DNA of 64,000 nt, from positions 1-64,000 of the forward strand of contig JAEUWP010000087.1 in NCBI GenBank assembly GCA_018524725.1, written 5' to 3'. The translations under genes were made by a program, and so were the position numbers. Every line of letters begins with the position of its first letter. The first letter of the stretch is position 1. Positions 45,523 through 57,785 of the stretch are shown piece after piece. The notes below the pieces were generated by a model. The model had not been told where the DNA came from and searched no databases. It saw only the letters and a program-made list of their open reading frames with translations. Source of the stretch: Podaxis mareebaensis. Lineage: Eukaryota > Basidiomycota > Agaricomycetes > Agaricales > Agaricaceae.

Positions 45523-47768
45523 CTACGCCGCTGAGGTAGTGTTACCGACGCCCTTGACATCGTCCGGAAGGGGATCCCAGATGGGGCAAAGCTGCTTCCA
45601 AGAATCTGTCAAACCCTGTGAGTCTAAAATTCGCGCTTTCAGTAACTATTGAACGTACCAGGGGGGTTGGGGTTGGCACGCTCTACATCCTCAGGAGCTT
45701 CGGCAAAGACGATCGCAAGACCCCTTGAGAAGATTGTCAGGTCCCCTGGTGTACGAAGGCAACTCGAGTGAACTTACGTTGCAAGGTGGAAGTCGATGTG
45801 GCTGGAACGTGGGCTGTTAAGGGATGATTTAACAATGAAACAGAAAGGCCTCACCAATGAAGAATCCAGGGACCGGGGTTATTAGTCCTGAAACGGATAG
45901 AGACGAAATCGCCCTCGGTATTGCCGATGTTGACGACATCCCGGACAACAGGGTTGTCGAAGTTGAAACGGCCGGTGTCGGCGCTTCTCACCACATTGAA
46001 CTCATGCTATATACATAGCTAACGTCAGAACAAAAATAGAAACCCGTAACAGAGAGCCTTGTGGCACTTACACCGTGCAAATGGAATGGATGAGGTCCTC
46101 CAATAAGACCGCTTGGGAAGTTGACTTGGACAGTTCTGTTCCTTTCTACGGTGTAGACCGATCCTTTAGGAAGGAGTTCTTGAGCAGTATGGGCACCGCT
46201 CAGAATTTGGAGCAGGACGGGAACAGTAGGCGGCTTGTAAACGGTTCCATTGATGCTGAACAAGAACGCATCCTGGTCGAATCCAAGATCAAGATTGAAG
46301 ATATCATCAGCTCCACCGGGCTGCGGCTTTCCCGGAACGGGGATCTTGGGGGATGGATGCAACTCAGACTCAACGAGCGGAATTGGAGTTGCCCACTGGC
46401 TGGATTTCGGCTCCGCAACAGGTGCACCCTTATACCTGAGGATCGCAGAATTGACGCCGTCTGCAAAGGTTGTGTTGAGGTCTCTCTTTCCTGAGTTAGG
46501 GAGGGCGCGAATCCAGTAGTTATCGACAGTCTGGTTGGCATTGAGAACCACGGAGTAACGCTGGCCTATTCGCAATTATTAGCAAGACATGGAGGCGACT
46601 TGGCCATAGCATTACGAACCAGCAAAGATCTGGATGGTGTTGATAGTGTAAGGTTGAACCGCGGTGCCCTCGACCTCAATAACCGTGAGCTCGTGGTTGT
46701 CAATGGAGAACATGAAGTTGGGATCGCAGGAGATAGACAGCAAGCGGATGCGGTAGCGCTTTCCCTGTTGGACATTCACGACGGCCAGGTCAACCTTTTC
46801 TCCTCCCGGGAACCTGCCTTTACCGTTGATCAAGGTGGTGTCCGCTTCTGGGATACCAGTGATAGTAGTAGCGAGTTCGTGGTACCTGTGGCGCGATGAG
46901 TTAACGGGATTCGCATCCAGAATGAGAATAGGGTGGTTACCATTCAGACAGGGTGATAATGGTCGACTCTGTACACGCGGTTCAGTTACCGTGAGCCCAC
47001 TTTTATGACAGATGTCCTCACCATCGTCAACTGTACGGGATGCTATCAGAATAGATGCAGCCACATTGAATAGTCATCACTCACCATCGTACAAAGACTT
47101 AAGGGGATCAGAAGGATCGTAGATAATCAAAGCTCCCCTGACACCGTCGCAATATTGCACCCCTGAACCGGCATTGAGGTCATCCGGGTTCGTTAAGAAT
47201 GCATCATACTTACCGAAATGCGAGTGATACCAGAACGTTCCAGCCTGGTTTGCCGTGTTGAAGACGTACTGGAAAGAGTTACCGGGGGCGATTGGGCATT
47301 GGGTCACGCCATCAACGCCGTCCATGAAATTAGTACTCCTTTGGAATAGACCGTGCCAATGCTATTTATAAGGTGAATAGCCTGCTACTCCCAGTGTATG
47401 ACGAGTACGTACGATTGTGGCTCCGCGTAGCTGATTTGGATCTGACAACTGGTTGACAACATTGATCTTGATCTGGTCGCCCTAGCGTAGAGGCTTTTTA
47501 GCACAGTGTGGGAACGAAGACTATTAAGCACCAAACCTTGTTGGCTCTGATCACAGGTCCTGGGGTGTCGCCATTAATGAGCGAGGCACTTTCCAGCGGT
47601 CATGAGCTAGTAGTCTACAATGAGGAGTTGAAGGACCTACGAGCGGGTGAAACCATCGGGACTAATATTGCTGTTTGCGATTCTTATTGTCCCAACTGGG
47701 CCGATGACATCCGCAAAGGCAGTCGTCGCCCAAAGAAGGAGACAACTGAACTGTAGCTTGGTGAACAT
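45523..47768 (-). CDS. Laccase (Lac4)
   Basis: This is a secreted multicopper oxidase on the minus strand, intact by inspection. The ATG at 47768 gives a signal peptide ([18 protein letters not shown]) followed by [13 protein letters not shown]. Copper motifs are HWHG (near 47355), HSHF (near 47220), HPFHLHG (near 46090) and [15 protein letters not shown] (near 45800-45720), with Leu at the axial position. The core exon reads [23 protein letters not shown], and the end is [17 protein letters not shown] with the TAG at 45523-45525. Unlike Lac2 and Lac3, its first intron after NK has a normal GT donor, and it lies outside the duplicated segment. The nine-base micro-exon is kept. It is third in a tandem minus-strand row. 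Confidence 0.93.
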
Positions 47769-49392
47769 TCCTCTGAAGCACAAAATAAGAGGTTAACCGC
47801 GGCAAAGGAGAGATGTTATGGGACAAAGGAGCTGATGGAAAGACTTGGGCCTACCAGTAGGCTTTTATACCTGCCCACAGCCATAGTAGTACCTGGAACA
47901 GCAACAAGTCGAGGTTACACACCGAGGTAATAGGCGCAGATAGCCGCGCGCGACTCGTTGCGGTACCGAGTCGGTTTCACGACAATGCACTGGTCCATAT
48001 CCCATGGAGGGAGGAATTCCCATTTGGACTTGTTCGGAGGCGGCAAGAGTTCCTGAAGGAGACTGGTAAACTTTTTATAGCACGAGTTACCTCAGCTGGG
48101 TGGAGCGTTTTGACAGTGATTCAAGATATGATAGTCAGCCACAGGGATTCATTCTGTTCTTCGCCCGACGCTCACGAACTTGGGAATTTTTCATCTCACG
48201 CATTTGGTCGCCTCAGTGAACGAAAGTAGAGGAACCAACTCCGAGGTATGACGGATTCGGACGATATTGTTCAGCGCCTCGTTATTTTTGGACAATTGTC
48301 ACAGAATGTTGACCTAAAAACAGGTAGAGGTATCAGGATGCAAAGTGAATTTTGCAAGAACGGCTCCACAATATCATGTCTTGTTGACTCGTTGCGGTCC
48401 TACAAGTTCGGAGTGTTTCAAGCTGACAAGAGGCTGGACATTATTCAACAGCAGCAGGTACTGCAGCCGTAAGCGTCAACTGTTGGGAACGAAAGAATGA
48501 ACTTGATCATTTCCAGGTGGGGATCACTGGAATCCAGACACTGCGCAAATATCTGGCGGGAGAGGACGGGGAACGAGGTAAAAGTTGCGCAAATGGAGGC
48601 AAAAAATCACATATTCGTCTGTGCGTTTCTTAATTGTATACACCTAAAGTCCGTCGGGACCCTGGGGTGCCAGGTCGGGGGATGTGAAAGACGCATCCTG
48701 GTTCGGACATGCCGCTTGGTCCTGGAGAATCGGGACAAACCATCGGTCCCCGCACAGTCAAATACAGGTTCTCTCGTGGATTTTTGGAACGAAGGGTGAT
48801 TTGGTGCAACAGCGCTGGGCCTCTAAGAAAGTGAGCACAGTGGTGCTTAGTCGAAGTCAGCCACTGCTGATGAACTCTTGTTCGATCTTATCTATCTTAT
48901 CTTATTGACATTTGTATCACATTGTTTGCCATGTGACACATGGTTGCTTGTGACAGCGTAACCGCACTCGCCTTCACCGTTAATCTTGCACAGTACGACT
49001 TGATAATGATCGGAAATCCATTGGACTTTCGAAACTGTGAATACTTCAAAGATGCACTTTAGTTCTTTCTCGAAAAGTCCTCTTAGGAACTGGTTCCCCT
49101 TGGGAGTTCGGACACTGGCCGCCCAATGTCGGACGACCGCCAACCCGGATGGAGCTCCTGGAAATGAGGACTACACATGAAGCTGTGAAATTACCTTAGA
49201 TTCCATGTTGTCTGCTTACAAGAGCACAGGTAATGAACGTCGGTGCCTCTTTACGTTCTGCAGCAGGCATGAGTTGATCAACCTCGCGCAGTGGAGTCGA
49301 GTACGGTGCATAGAACACGCACCCTCCACGTTCTTTCGAAACATCACCGCCGTACATAAGGTCAGTTCAGCTCTTTCTTTCCTCACAACAAA
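47769..49392. other. Intergenic region between Lac4 and coiled-coil gene 2
   Basis: No gene is seen. The left end should hold the Lac4 promoter and the right end that of coiled-coil gene 2. Confidence 0.4.
47863..47869 (-). promoter_or_regulatory. TATA box of Lac4
   Basis: TATAAAA on the minus strand, 95-101 bases before the ATG at 47768. Confidence 0.5.
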
Positions 49393-52070
49393 ATGCCACT
49401 AAATCTCAAGTATCCCACTGTAACTCGAAAAAGCGCGGTAGCGAAGAAAGCCGATCCGTCCTCTGCCACTACCGATAATCGCGCCCCACCCCCTGAACGG
49501 CCCAGCTCTCCAGAGAAACCAGCAAACTCTGTAACTCAGGACCCGCGTACACGACAACCTTTGTCAAGGAAACAGACAGACACCCCTCCTTCAACCCTTG
49601 CCCGAAAGCCTTCTCAGGCTTCGCTCCTTTCCACTGTTTCCAAGGCGGAAAAGAAACGCTCTGCATGGCGCGGCGTTACGAAAACTCTTCCCAATATCCT
49701 CAAATCGCAGCGCGGAGCTTCCTCGAGCTCTCTTGTGTCGGTCTCTCAAGAAGCCGAGCAAAGTGTTTCAGAATCCCCTCGGCCTGATGTGTCGCAATCT
49801 ACCTCGAGTTTTCGTTCCAAGCTTCCAAGACGTGCCGCCCCGTCCCGAGAGGCGTCAACATCTGTAGAGCAGGACTCTACCCACGTCAAAGACGGCAGTC
49901 TCACGCAGGCGTCGCCCCATTTAGACCAGGCACAGGACGGTGACGAAAGGTGCGCGGAGGCTTATTTTTAATGAATGTTTGACTGACATTGATTTCTAAT
50001 CTTAGGACTACTGCCGAGTTATCGGACGGCTCTGGTACCGTTGTTGAGGAGCTCCAGGCCACCATGCGATCTCTCGCGGAAGAGTTATCCGCGACACGCC
50101 AACGATTAGTCGAGTCCACGAACGAGTCCTCTGCCCTCCACGAACACATTCGCACCCTGGAAAAAACGCAGGACGAGCAGCTCCGTCAGAGGGTGGAGCA
50201 AGCTGTCAATCACACAAAAGACGAGCTCGTTCGCGTCCATGCTTCCGAGATGGAGAATCAGCAGGAGACCGTTCGCGCTTTGGAAAGGAGGAATGAGGAG
50301 CTATTGTTACGAATCAAGTCACTCGAGAGGGAGACATCCGAATTAGGCCATGCTCATAACGCGGAAGTGAAGTCCCTGGAACTCAGGATTCAGAGCCTAC
50401 AGGAGTCTCTGGAGTCCTTACAGCACGAGCTAAATACGAAGGATGACAAGATGGTGGCGTTGGTCCGTGAGAACGAAGATCTACGAAAACAGGTGGTCGA
50501 TATAGAGAAAGACAGTCGGGTTTTAGCGGAGGGAGGAAAAGAAGCTCAGAGGAGATTGATTGACGAGGTGAATCAGCTGCGACGCCACCTCCAGGATGCA
50601 CATGCCCTCGTGATGGAACGTGATGATCAAATCACCGTGCTACAGTCAGCTAAGGCAGAAATGGAAGTGTCTCTCCGGGGTGCTCAGGCCGTAGTCGACG
50701 AGCGGGAGATGGTTATCGGCGACTTGCGTCGCTGTGGGGACGTGTTCGGGGAACGAAACCGGCTACTCGAGCAGAAAGTCGTCGAAATGGAAAGGGAGAT
50801 CTCCGACAATAAGGAGTCAGCGAAGCGCGTCCTGGAGACGACAGTGGACGACTATGAGCGCCGGATCGTGGATGCGATCGGTACCATTCAAGGACTCCAG
50901 ACCCAGTTATCCTCCTCAGCGACCACGATCCAACAACTTCAGTCGGCTCTTGATTCTACACGCGATAATGCCGAGGAGGCCACCCAAACGACTGCTGGGT
51001 ACATGGACGAGCTTCGTGAGCTGCGGAACCAGCGTACGGCACATGAAGAAACCATCCGCGCCTTGGAAGAGCAGAACAAAGCGCTTCAGACAGAAAAGGC
51101 CGAGCTAGTTCGCACCTACACCTGCGAGATCGAAGCTGAAAAGCGTGCGATCCATAACCTCAGAAGATCCATGGAAACCTCGGAACGCGACCACTCTGCG
51201 AGGCAAGAGCGCTCTGCGATCCTTGTTCAAGCCAATGAGGAGCTGCGACGTGAGATCATGAGCTTGAAGGAACTGCGGGAACAGGAGGAAAAGGAGTCCG
51301 GTGCACTACGGAAGGACTTGGAAGTTGCGAACGCGACACTTTGTGCTCTAGAGGAGAAGGGTAGAATTTCACTGGAGGCAGCGACGGAAGAGAAGAAGAA
51401 GCTCGCGGAAGAGGTCGATCAGTTACGACGCCAATTGGAGGACGTACAAGGCCAGTTGAAGGAACGTGATGCCCAGGCGCAGACTTGCGTGGTGGATGCA
51501 GAAAAACTGAAGAACGAGTTACAGACTGCGATCTCGACTATTGCCGAGCAAAAGGCGGTTATTGCTCGTCTGCAACAATCAATAGGCGAACGATCGAAAG
51601 ACGATCGTCAACCCCGACTATTACTCAACGTGGTGAAGGGTAATCGTAGCGACAACCGACGGCGTCGCTCCTCAACAGTCTCTCGCACCGAACCGCCGAA
51701 AGCCGTCGAAATGAGTAAGCGCTCTACAAACACTCCGAGTCGCAACGAAGCGCCCAGAAAGCCAATCCGACGCGAGAGCGCCCCTCCGGCTACACCCACT
51801 TCGACAGTCGCAAAACAACCTGATATCGGACCATCTGGTTCCCCGCGACTGCCTGTCTCTCCCACCCACGAGGCTGTGAGAATGTTGAAAGACCACGAAC
51901 AAGCGTTCCAAGCAAACTCGACAGATTCGGATTCGGAAGGCGACCATCATTCCAGTTCGCAGCGTCAGGTTAGAGACGTTAAACGGTTGACGCAGCAGAC
52001 CCAGGCGGGTCTGGCATATCGCATGGGCCATGCTGTGTTTGGCAGCCTTTGGCGGAGGATATGGGGTTGA
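49393..52070 (+). CDS. Long coiled-coil protein 2, paralogue of protein 1
   Basis: Two exons, 49393-49949 and 50006-52070, give about 873 residues. The intron (GTGCGC...CTAATCTTAG, phase 2) splits an Arg codon at the same place as in protein 1. The N-terminal exon is Pro/Ser-rich and has the shared block ARKPSQASLLSTVS...AWRGVTKTLPNILKS, then VSVSQEAE. Exon 2 begins TTAELSDGSGTVVEE, matching TPTSLSDGSTVVMEE of protein 1, and continues as a coiled coil to about residue 710. After it comes a basic Ser/Thr/Pro region (RRRSSTVSRTEPPK) and an end with RMGHAVFGSLWRRIWG. Function unknown; no enzyme motif was seen. The basic tail could bind nucleic acid or membranes, which is only a guess. Confidence 0.8.
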
Positions 52071-52444
52071 AGGTCTCGGTGAGCGTGTTTTGTACGGTTT
52101 TAGTGTGACTTCGTTTGCATAATTTATTCGGCCTTTCAATTTCATCTTACGATTCTCTTTATTGTACCTTCCTTTGATTTCTCCTGTCAAACATTTGCGT
52201 GCTGGGGCGCTGCCCCTTTTCCTTGTTGTATTTGTACCTTGATAAAAGACCTTGAGCCTCACTGCTGTGTCCGATGTGATGACAAGTTTTATGACAAGGC
52301 CGCCTCAATTCCTTGCGTAATTTGCATGGTGAACTGACTACAGCGGCGCGAACACGCCAATACCACGTTATTTGAGCAATAAAAGAAGAGACCACCTCGT
52401 GAGCTATGTTACCCCCATCACCCGCCAGTCCCCAGTAACCTCGT

Positions 52445-53489
52445 ATGACAGCCACCCTCGTCTTGGGTATGACGAGACCTCGTGCAACAGTCACACCGCC
52501 TTCGACTCCACAGAGTGGGGTACAACCTTTGCCCTTGAACATTTCCCGAACTTCGATTTCGTCATCGCCGTCAAAGCCGCAGAAACAGCCACTCCATCGC
52601 ACAGCAGGAAGCCTCCGGAAGGTATTCAGAAGATCAAAGTCGTCACTCATGTCAACTGGCAATGATCCCCAGTGGGTAGAACCTGCAACGCCTCGGAGCG
52701 GGATCCAGGAGGTGACTTTTATTTAGGTCTATCTCGGCGGAGGGATCCGTACAAGAAGACGAAAAAGGCGGTAGTGCTATTCCAGAGCATCGTTGCCGCG
52801 AGCAGGAGCTTCAGACTTCGTTGGACGCATTGCAAGTGGAACTAAGGGAAAAGGAGGAGAGGCTGAGATTGCTGGCCCAGGAAAACGCGGGATGTCGTCA
52901 AGAAATTTTGAGTATGGTCAAGCAGCTGGAGGACCGCGACGAGGAAGTCCGACTTCTTAAGCAGGAGGTGGATAACGAAAGACGAAGAGCGGAGCTTGCG
53001 GTTACGGAGGCGAATGATGAGAGACTGATCGGCACGACGGAACGTATTCGCGAATTAGAGTCACAGCTACAAACTTCCTTGGAGGCTTCATACGCACAAG
53101 TCACGAACGCGACTACGTTAGCCGGGGAACGCGAACAGCAGCTTAGGGAGCTCCAGCGACAATACGTAATGTTGGAAGACGTCCTCGGCACGAAAGAGAA
53201 AGAGCTCGACGATCTTTCCTCTTCCCGGATCGGTATAGAAGATACCAACCTTGCCCTGCGCCAACGTGTTGGAAGGTTGAACGTTGTCCGCTCGCGACTC
53301 GAATCATTGTTTAACCAAGCGAATATGCGGGCCGCCCTGCTCAAACGACAACTCGATCTCAACGTATCATTGTCCTTTTTGTTTCTTTTCTTTCTCGTTT
53401 TGTTTTGTTTTATGTCACTTTTTCTCAACCGTCTGCACGATTTCTTAGTAGCTCAGACAGCACCACCTACCAGGACCTGCAGTATTTAA
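52445..53489 (+). CDS. Short coiled-coil protein 3, likely member of the same family
   Basis: Two exons, 52445-52671 and 52727-53489, give about 329 residues. The 55-base intron (GTGGGT...TTTAG) is again phase 2, and the residues after it (SISAEGSVQEDE) resemble the SDGS start of exon 2 in proteins 1 and 2. The N terminus is Pro/Ser/Thr-rich with a basic block LRKVFRRSKSSL. Exon 2 is coiled coil (LREKEERLRLLAQEN, REQQLRELQRQY). The frame ends in a hydrophobic stretch, SFLFLFFLVLFCF, that could be a tail anchor. That stretch also looks like an intron (GTATCA...TTTCTTAG); splicing there would give a soluble end near 53460-53493. The start could also be the ATG at 52469. It lies directly behind gene 2 on the same strand. 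Confidence 0.65.
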
Positions 53490-53706
53490 CTAGTATTGTT
53501 GTGCAATCCACTGAACGTATTAAAGGTGTTTGGCCCTCAGGACTGCCATACAGCCTGTCATAATTAAGTAACTTATGTGCTAATTTTCCTTGGCGTGCAT
53601 AGTAAGCTGGTGATCTAATTTTATAGATCTTATCCATGTGACAGTAACCGGTGAAGCCGTGACAACACGATATCCGTTTGGTTTTCTCCTGCTTTGTGCG
53701 ACGACC

Positions 53707-54689
53707 ATGCGACGCGACAAACGCCAAAATGGAGACCTGAGGGAGATAAGAATTACGTATGAGGGCCTTGCGAGAGCGGATGGCTCGGCAAGATTCAGTT
53801 ATGGTGAGCGATGTTCATGTTTCCGACCCCTGTTAACTCTCGTTTCGCAGGGGATGCGGTCTCGCTAGCCTCGGTTGCTGGACCTATAGAAGTCAGGCTT
53901 GCAGCAGAGCAGGCTTCTCAGGCAACCTTCGAAGTTATGGCGCGTCCAATATCCAATGTACCCGCAACAGAATCCAAATCATCCTCATCAGCAATTCGCG
54001 CCGCCCTTCTTCCCTCCCTGATCTTGAACAAACATCCCCGTACGCTCATCCAGCTCATCGTACAAGGACTCAGCGTCCCGCGGACACCATGGAAGGACGT
54101 GCTGGTTGCCTCTATGATCAATGCAAGCACATTGGCACTGTTGAATGCGGGCTCAATTCCGATGCGGGGAGTAGTTTGTGCCGTTGCTATTGGCCGTCTG
54201 CCCGGAGTTGGTATTGTTGTTGATCCATCGGAGGAGGAGTGTGCAGATATGGATGTAGGTGGCTGCTTTGCTTTTATTTTTGCTGAGGGCGTGGGGAGGT
54301 GTGTGGAAAGCGTGTGGACGAGTTGGCGTTCAAAATCGGGGATATTCGATGAGAAGGATTTCGCCGAGGCCCGAGAACTGGCCAAGGACGCAGCACAGAA
54401 CGTGTATAATGCAATAAAAAGGAGCATTTCGTGGATGGGTACCACTGAACCGTTCGAGCTTGTGCCCCCTGTCCTGATGAAAACATTGAGTGGAAAAGAA
54501 AGCGAAGGAGGAGACGACAGCGAGGATGATAGAATGGAAATCTGGTACGTTTATGCGCTTCATGTCACGTGTTCTTCCATTTTGAGCCTTGTACTTACCG
54601 AAAAGCTAGAGGTGAACATGACATATTCCGTCATCCCGTCCGTTGCGGCGCTGGTGGCGTGGTCGAAAGGCCATTCAGATTTCACTTGA
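53707..54689 (+). CDS. Exosome subunit Rrp46-like (RNase PH fold)
   Basis: This is a ring subunit of the RNA exosome, the 3'-to-5' RNA-degrading complex of nucleus and cytoplasm; eukaryotic Rrp46 has the RNase PH fold. Exons 53707-53803 and 53851 onward are joined by a 47-base intron (GTGAGC...TTTCGCAG). The start gives MRRDKRQNGDLREI, then YEGLARADGSARFSYGDAV (split by the intron), VAGPIEVR and the LILNKHPRTLIQLIVQGL helix. GSIPMRGVVCAVAIG, VVDPSEEE and ARELAKDAAQNVYNAIK follow. The size, about 250 residues before the acidic SEDD tail, fits Rrp46. The end is unclear: a GTACGT donor inside the Trp codon near 54544 could be spliced to the TAG near 54611 and would create a TGA at the junction; unspliced, the frame runs to 54689. 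Confidence 0.82.
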
Positions 54690-55269
54690 ATTGACAACAC
54701 GTAGACGTCTTATTTGATCTGCCGTTTTGCTTGTGGACCCTCCATTACGTGTGGACGCAATTCGTCATTCCAAGTCTCGAACGAGATTAAAGCAAGTTTG
54801 GGCACCAAAATGTCGCATGGCAACAACAACGCTTGCTACCATTGTCGGAATACTTGAACTCTTGTACACTCTTCATTGCCCGACAAATCATTATGTACCG
54901 CACAACACATCGATCCGAGCTCAACGGCACTTGAAGTCGGCTTGCAGTCAGCCACAACCGCCCAACCTGTTCAGTTTAATCGCCGGGATGCATCCACTTA
55001 CCATGTTTGTCTAAATCGCAATCTGCCCCCTTACCATCTGTCTTGTTTTGTTCTAGCTTTGAGGCACCGATGAATACCCGAATCCTAATGGGATTCCTTG
55101 CTGGCTGTATATAATGAACAAATTGTTCGGGTTCCGGGACTCTCGACGAACTCTACGCTACTCTTCGCCCAGCCAAGGAGTTCTCTCTCTGCCGTTCTGT
55201 CGTTCCTATATTCCACCCGACTGTACGATTATAGTGTGACGCTGCTGTACTCTGGGAAGATTTTTGAAG
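54690..55269. other. Upstream region of the GMC oxidoreductase
   Basis: No gene is seen. It contains a TATATAA element at 55108-55114. Confidence 0.4.
55108..55114 (+). promoter_or_regulatory. TATA-like element of the GMC gene
   Basis: TATATAA lies about 156 bases before the ATG at 55270. This is farther than usual here, so it may not be the true element. Confidence 0.35.
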
Positions 55270-57785
55270 ATGTGGAAGGGTGTATTATCTTTTGCTGTAG
55301 AGGTTCTGCTGATACCTCAGGTTTTATGTGCGTATGATTATGTGATCATAGGAGGGGGAAACGGGTGAGTATCTATCTCCCCATCTGATCAAGGGGACTC
55401 ACACTATAAATAGAGGTTTGGTCGTCGCGAGCCGCCTTTCAGAAGATCCGAACCTGAACGTATTGGTACTGGAAGCTGGTCCAGAGGCAGAGAACCTACC
55501 TGAGGTGAAATTTATCAAATATGACTTGATCTTCACGTTTCCGACTGACGCCAAACCTCAAACTCACGGCGTGACAGGTTTATGTCCCAGGGCTTATTGG
55601 AACTGGACAGTCGTTCACTTCGCTCAATTGGGCTTATCCGACCGTGCCACAGAGGAATTTGAATGACAGGACTTTGGTCGTTAATGCTGGGAGGGCGCTG
55701 GGAGGGAGTACCATTAGTAAGTTAGAATGTTTTGCTCGTTCCTGGCTGGATTTAACTTTGAGCATAGTCAATTCTATGATCATGGTGAGTCAACATCGGA
55801 CTAAGTCAACATCTACCACGTCTAACTCATGTCCTCAACCCTATTACAGACCCGAGCGACGAAGGCTCAATATGATGCCCTCGGAGCCCTCAACAACTCG
55901 ACGTCGTGGACGTGGGATGCCATCCTTCCTTACTTTAAACGCTCAGAAATCTTTACGCCTCCGAACATGAACCAAAGTGCTAATGGTGCAAGCTACGATG
56001 AGTCCGTCCATGGGACCTCTTCAGAAGATCCTGACAAAGGGAGGGTGAAAGTCGGATTTCCGAATTTCTTCTACCCCCAGAGTAACATGTTTGCTCAGGC
56101 TTTGATGAAGGACCAAAACGGCATAGGCCTGGGCTTTCAGAAGGCGCAAGACCTGTCAGATGGGGAGGTGCTGCGGCGTGTGGGTATTGCGAGCAACTCC
56201 CTGGACGCGTCAAATAATACCAGATGTTCTGCCGTATGTGGATACATTTCCCCCTTTGCGCATCAACGACCAAATTTGCACATTATTACGCGAGCAACTG
56301 TCTCGAGGATCGAATGGGATGACAAAAAGAGGGGCGGGTTGTTGATTGCACGGCGAATCGAATATTACATTGACGGAGAGAGTGCGCCAAGATATGCAGA
56401 TGTGAGTGCGGTGGGAGGAGAGGTCGTGCTTGCCGCCGGAACCATCGGAACGCCAAAGGTTATGGAGTTATCTGGTGTGGGGAATGCAACGTAAGTGCAT
56501 GCTCTACTAAATGCTATTTTTGTGTCTGATGGCGACCGCAGCTTGTTGAAGAGCTTAGGCATTGATGTCAAATTAGAGTTGCCGAGTATTGGCGAGAACC
56601 TCGCTGGTATGTTCAACTAATCATCATCCTACGGCACACTTTGGTTTATTGGACACATAGATCATGTCCATAGCTGGGCAAACGCGGTTACCAATGCTTC
56701 GTAAGGCTCTCCTCTTTCGTAATTCTCTTTGTTTTTCAATGCCATATCATCAGGATTACCAAGGACATTCTTGGACTCAACGACAAGTTCAGGGAGGAAC
56801 AATTAGATCTCTGGTATGAGAGCCGCTCGGGTCTTTATTCCGCTGCTCCCCGGACAATCGGTCTTGCAGGCGCGACTGACCTTCTGCCGAGGGATCGCAT
56901 CGCCGACCTTATTAACAATGCCAAGCGGGACCTCGACAAATATGCCTCTCAATACGCTAACGGCAATGGCCTACTTCAACGTGGAATCAGGATCCAACAC
57001 GAAATCGCACTAAATCTCTACGACCAGGACCAGCAGGTACCAATTGAGCTCAACGTTGGTAAGCCACGCCGTTCTTGTCGTACCCTGGAATTGAGTTAAC
57101 GCACTGCCGCAGAACCAGGGTACGCTGGACCGACACCTCTTCCTGACCGCGGCGGAAAGAACTTTACCACAATCAGTGCTGTCTTCTACAGCCCCCTCTC
57201 ACGGGGTCGGTCGCATATAAACTCGACGGATCCTACCGCTCGACCCGCTGTCGACCCAGCGTATTGGTCCCATCCAATTGACGTCGCGGTGCTTGTTGGC
57301 GGTCTCCAAGCCGCTCGAAAGGTTCTTCGGTCCCCGCCCTTGGACGGCATTTTTGTAGAAGAATTTGAACCTGGTAGAAATGTTGAATCTGACGAACAGG
57401 TGGAAGCTTATCTAAGGAGCGTCGCAGCGAGCGATAATCATGAAGTCGGAACTATGTCGATGATGCCGAGGTCATTGGGTGGTGTGGTTGACACTGAGTT
57501 AAAGGTATATGGGATTGGTAACGTGAGAGTGGCAGATGCGGGTATCATACCAATGCCTATAAGTGCACATTTAGTGAGTCTGTGGCCGTTAGGATTAATG
57601 ATTATCCTGCTAACATGACACGATTAGGCTTCGACGGTGTATATGATCGGTGAAAAGGTATACTTCCACAACACTCTTAGTATAGAAACAGCTGACAATG
57701 TTCTCAGGCAGCGGACTTCATCAAGTCAGAGAGGCGACGTCAAGTCGCTACCTCGCTTCTTTATCAGGCAAGTTTGGATATGTGA
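55270..57785 (+). CDS. GMC oxidoreductase (AA3-like)
   Basis: This is an FAD-dependent alcohol/sugar/aryl-alcohol oxidase or dehydrogenase of the glucose-methanol-choline family. The ATG at 55270 gives a hydrophobic signal-like start (SFAVEVLLIPQVLCA). The ADP-binding motif YVIIGGGNGG follows across the first intron, then VASRLSEDP and VLVLEAGPE. The first GMC signature is NAGRALGGST with NSMIM. The second region reads GEVVLAAGTIGTPKVMELSGVG. The C-terminal block carries both catalytic His: NHEVGTMSMMPRSLGG and VADAGIIPMPISAHL|AST (split by an intron). The last exon ends in YQASLDM with TGA at 57783-57785. About ten exons; most borders were read, some are approximate. Enzymes of this group can supply hydrogen peroxide or recycle quinones made by laccases. 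Whether it does so here is inference from its place next to Lac5. Confidence 0.9.
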
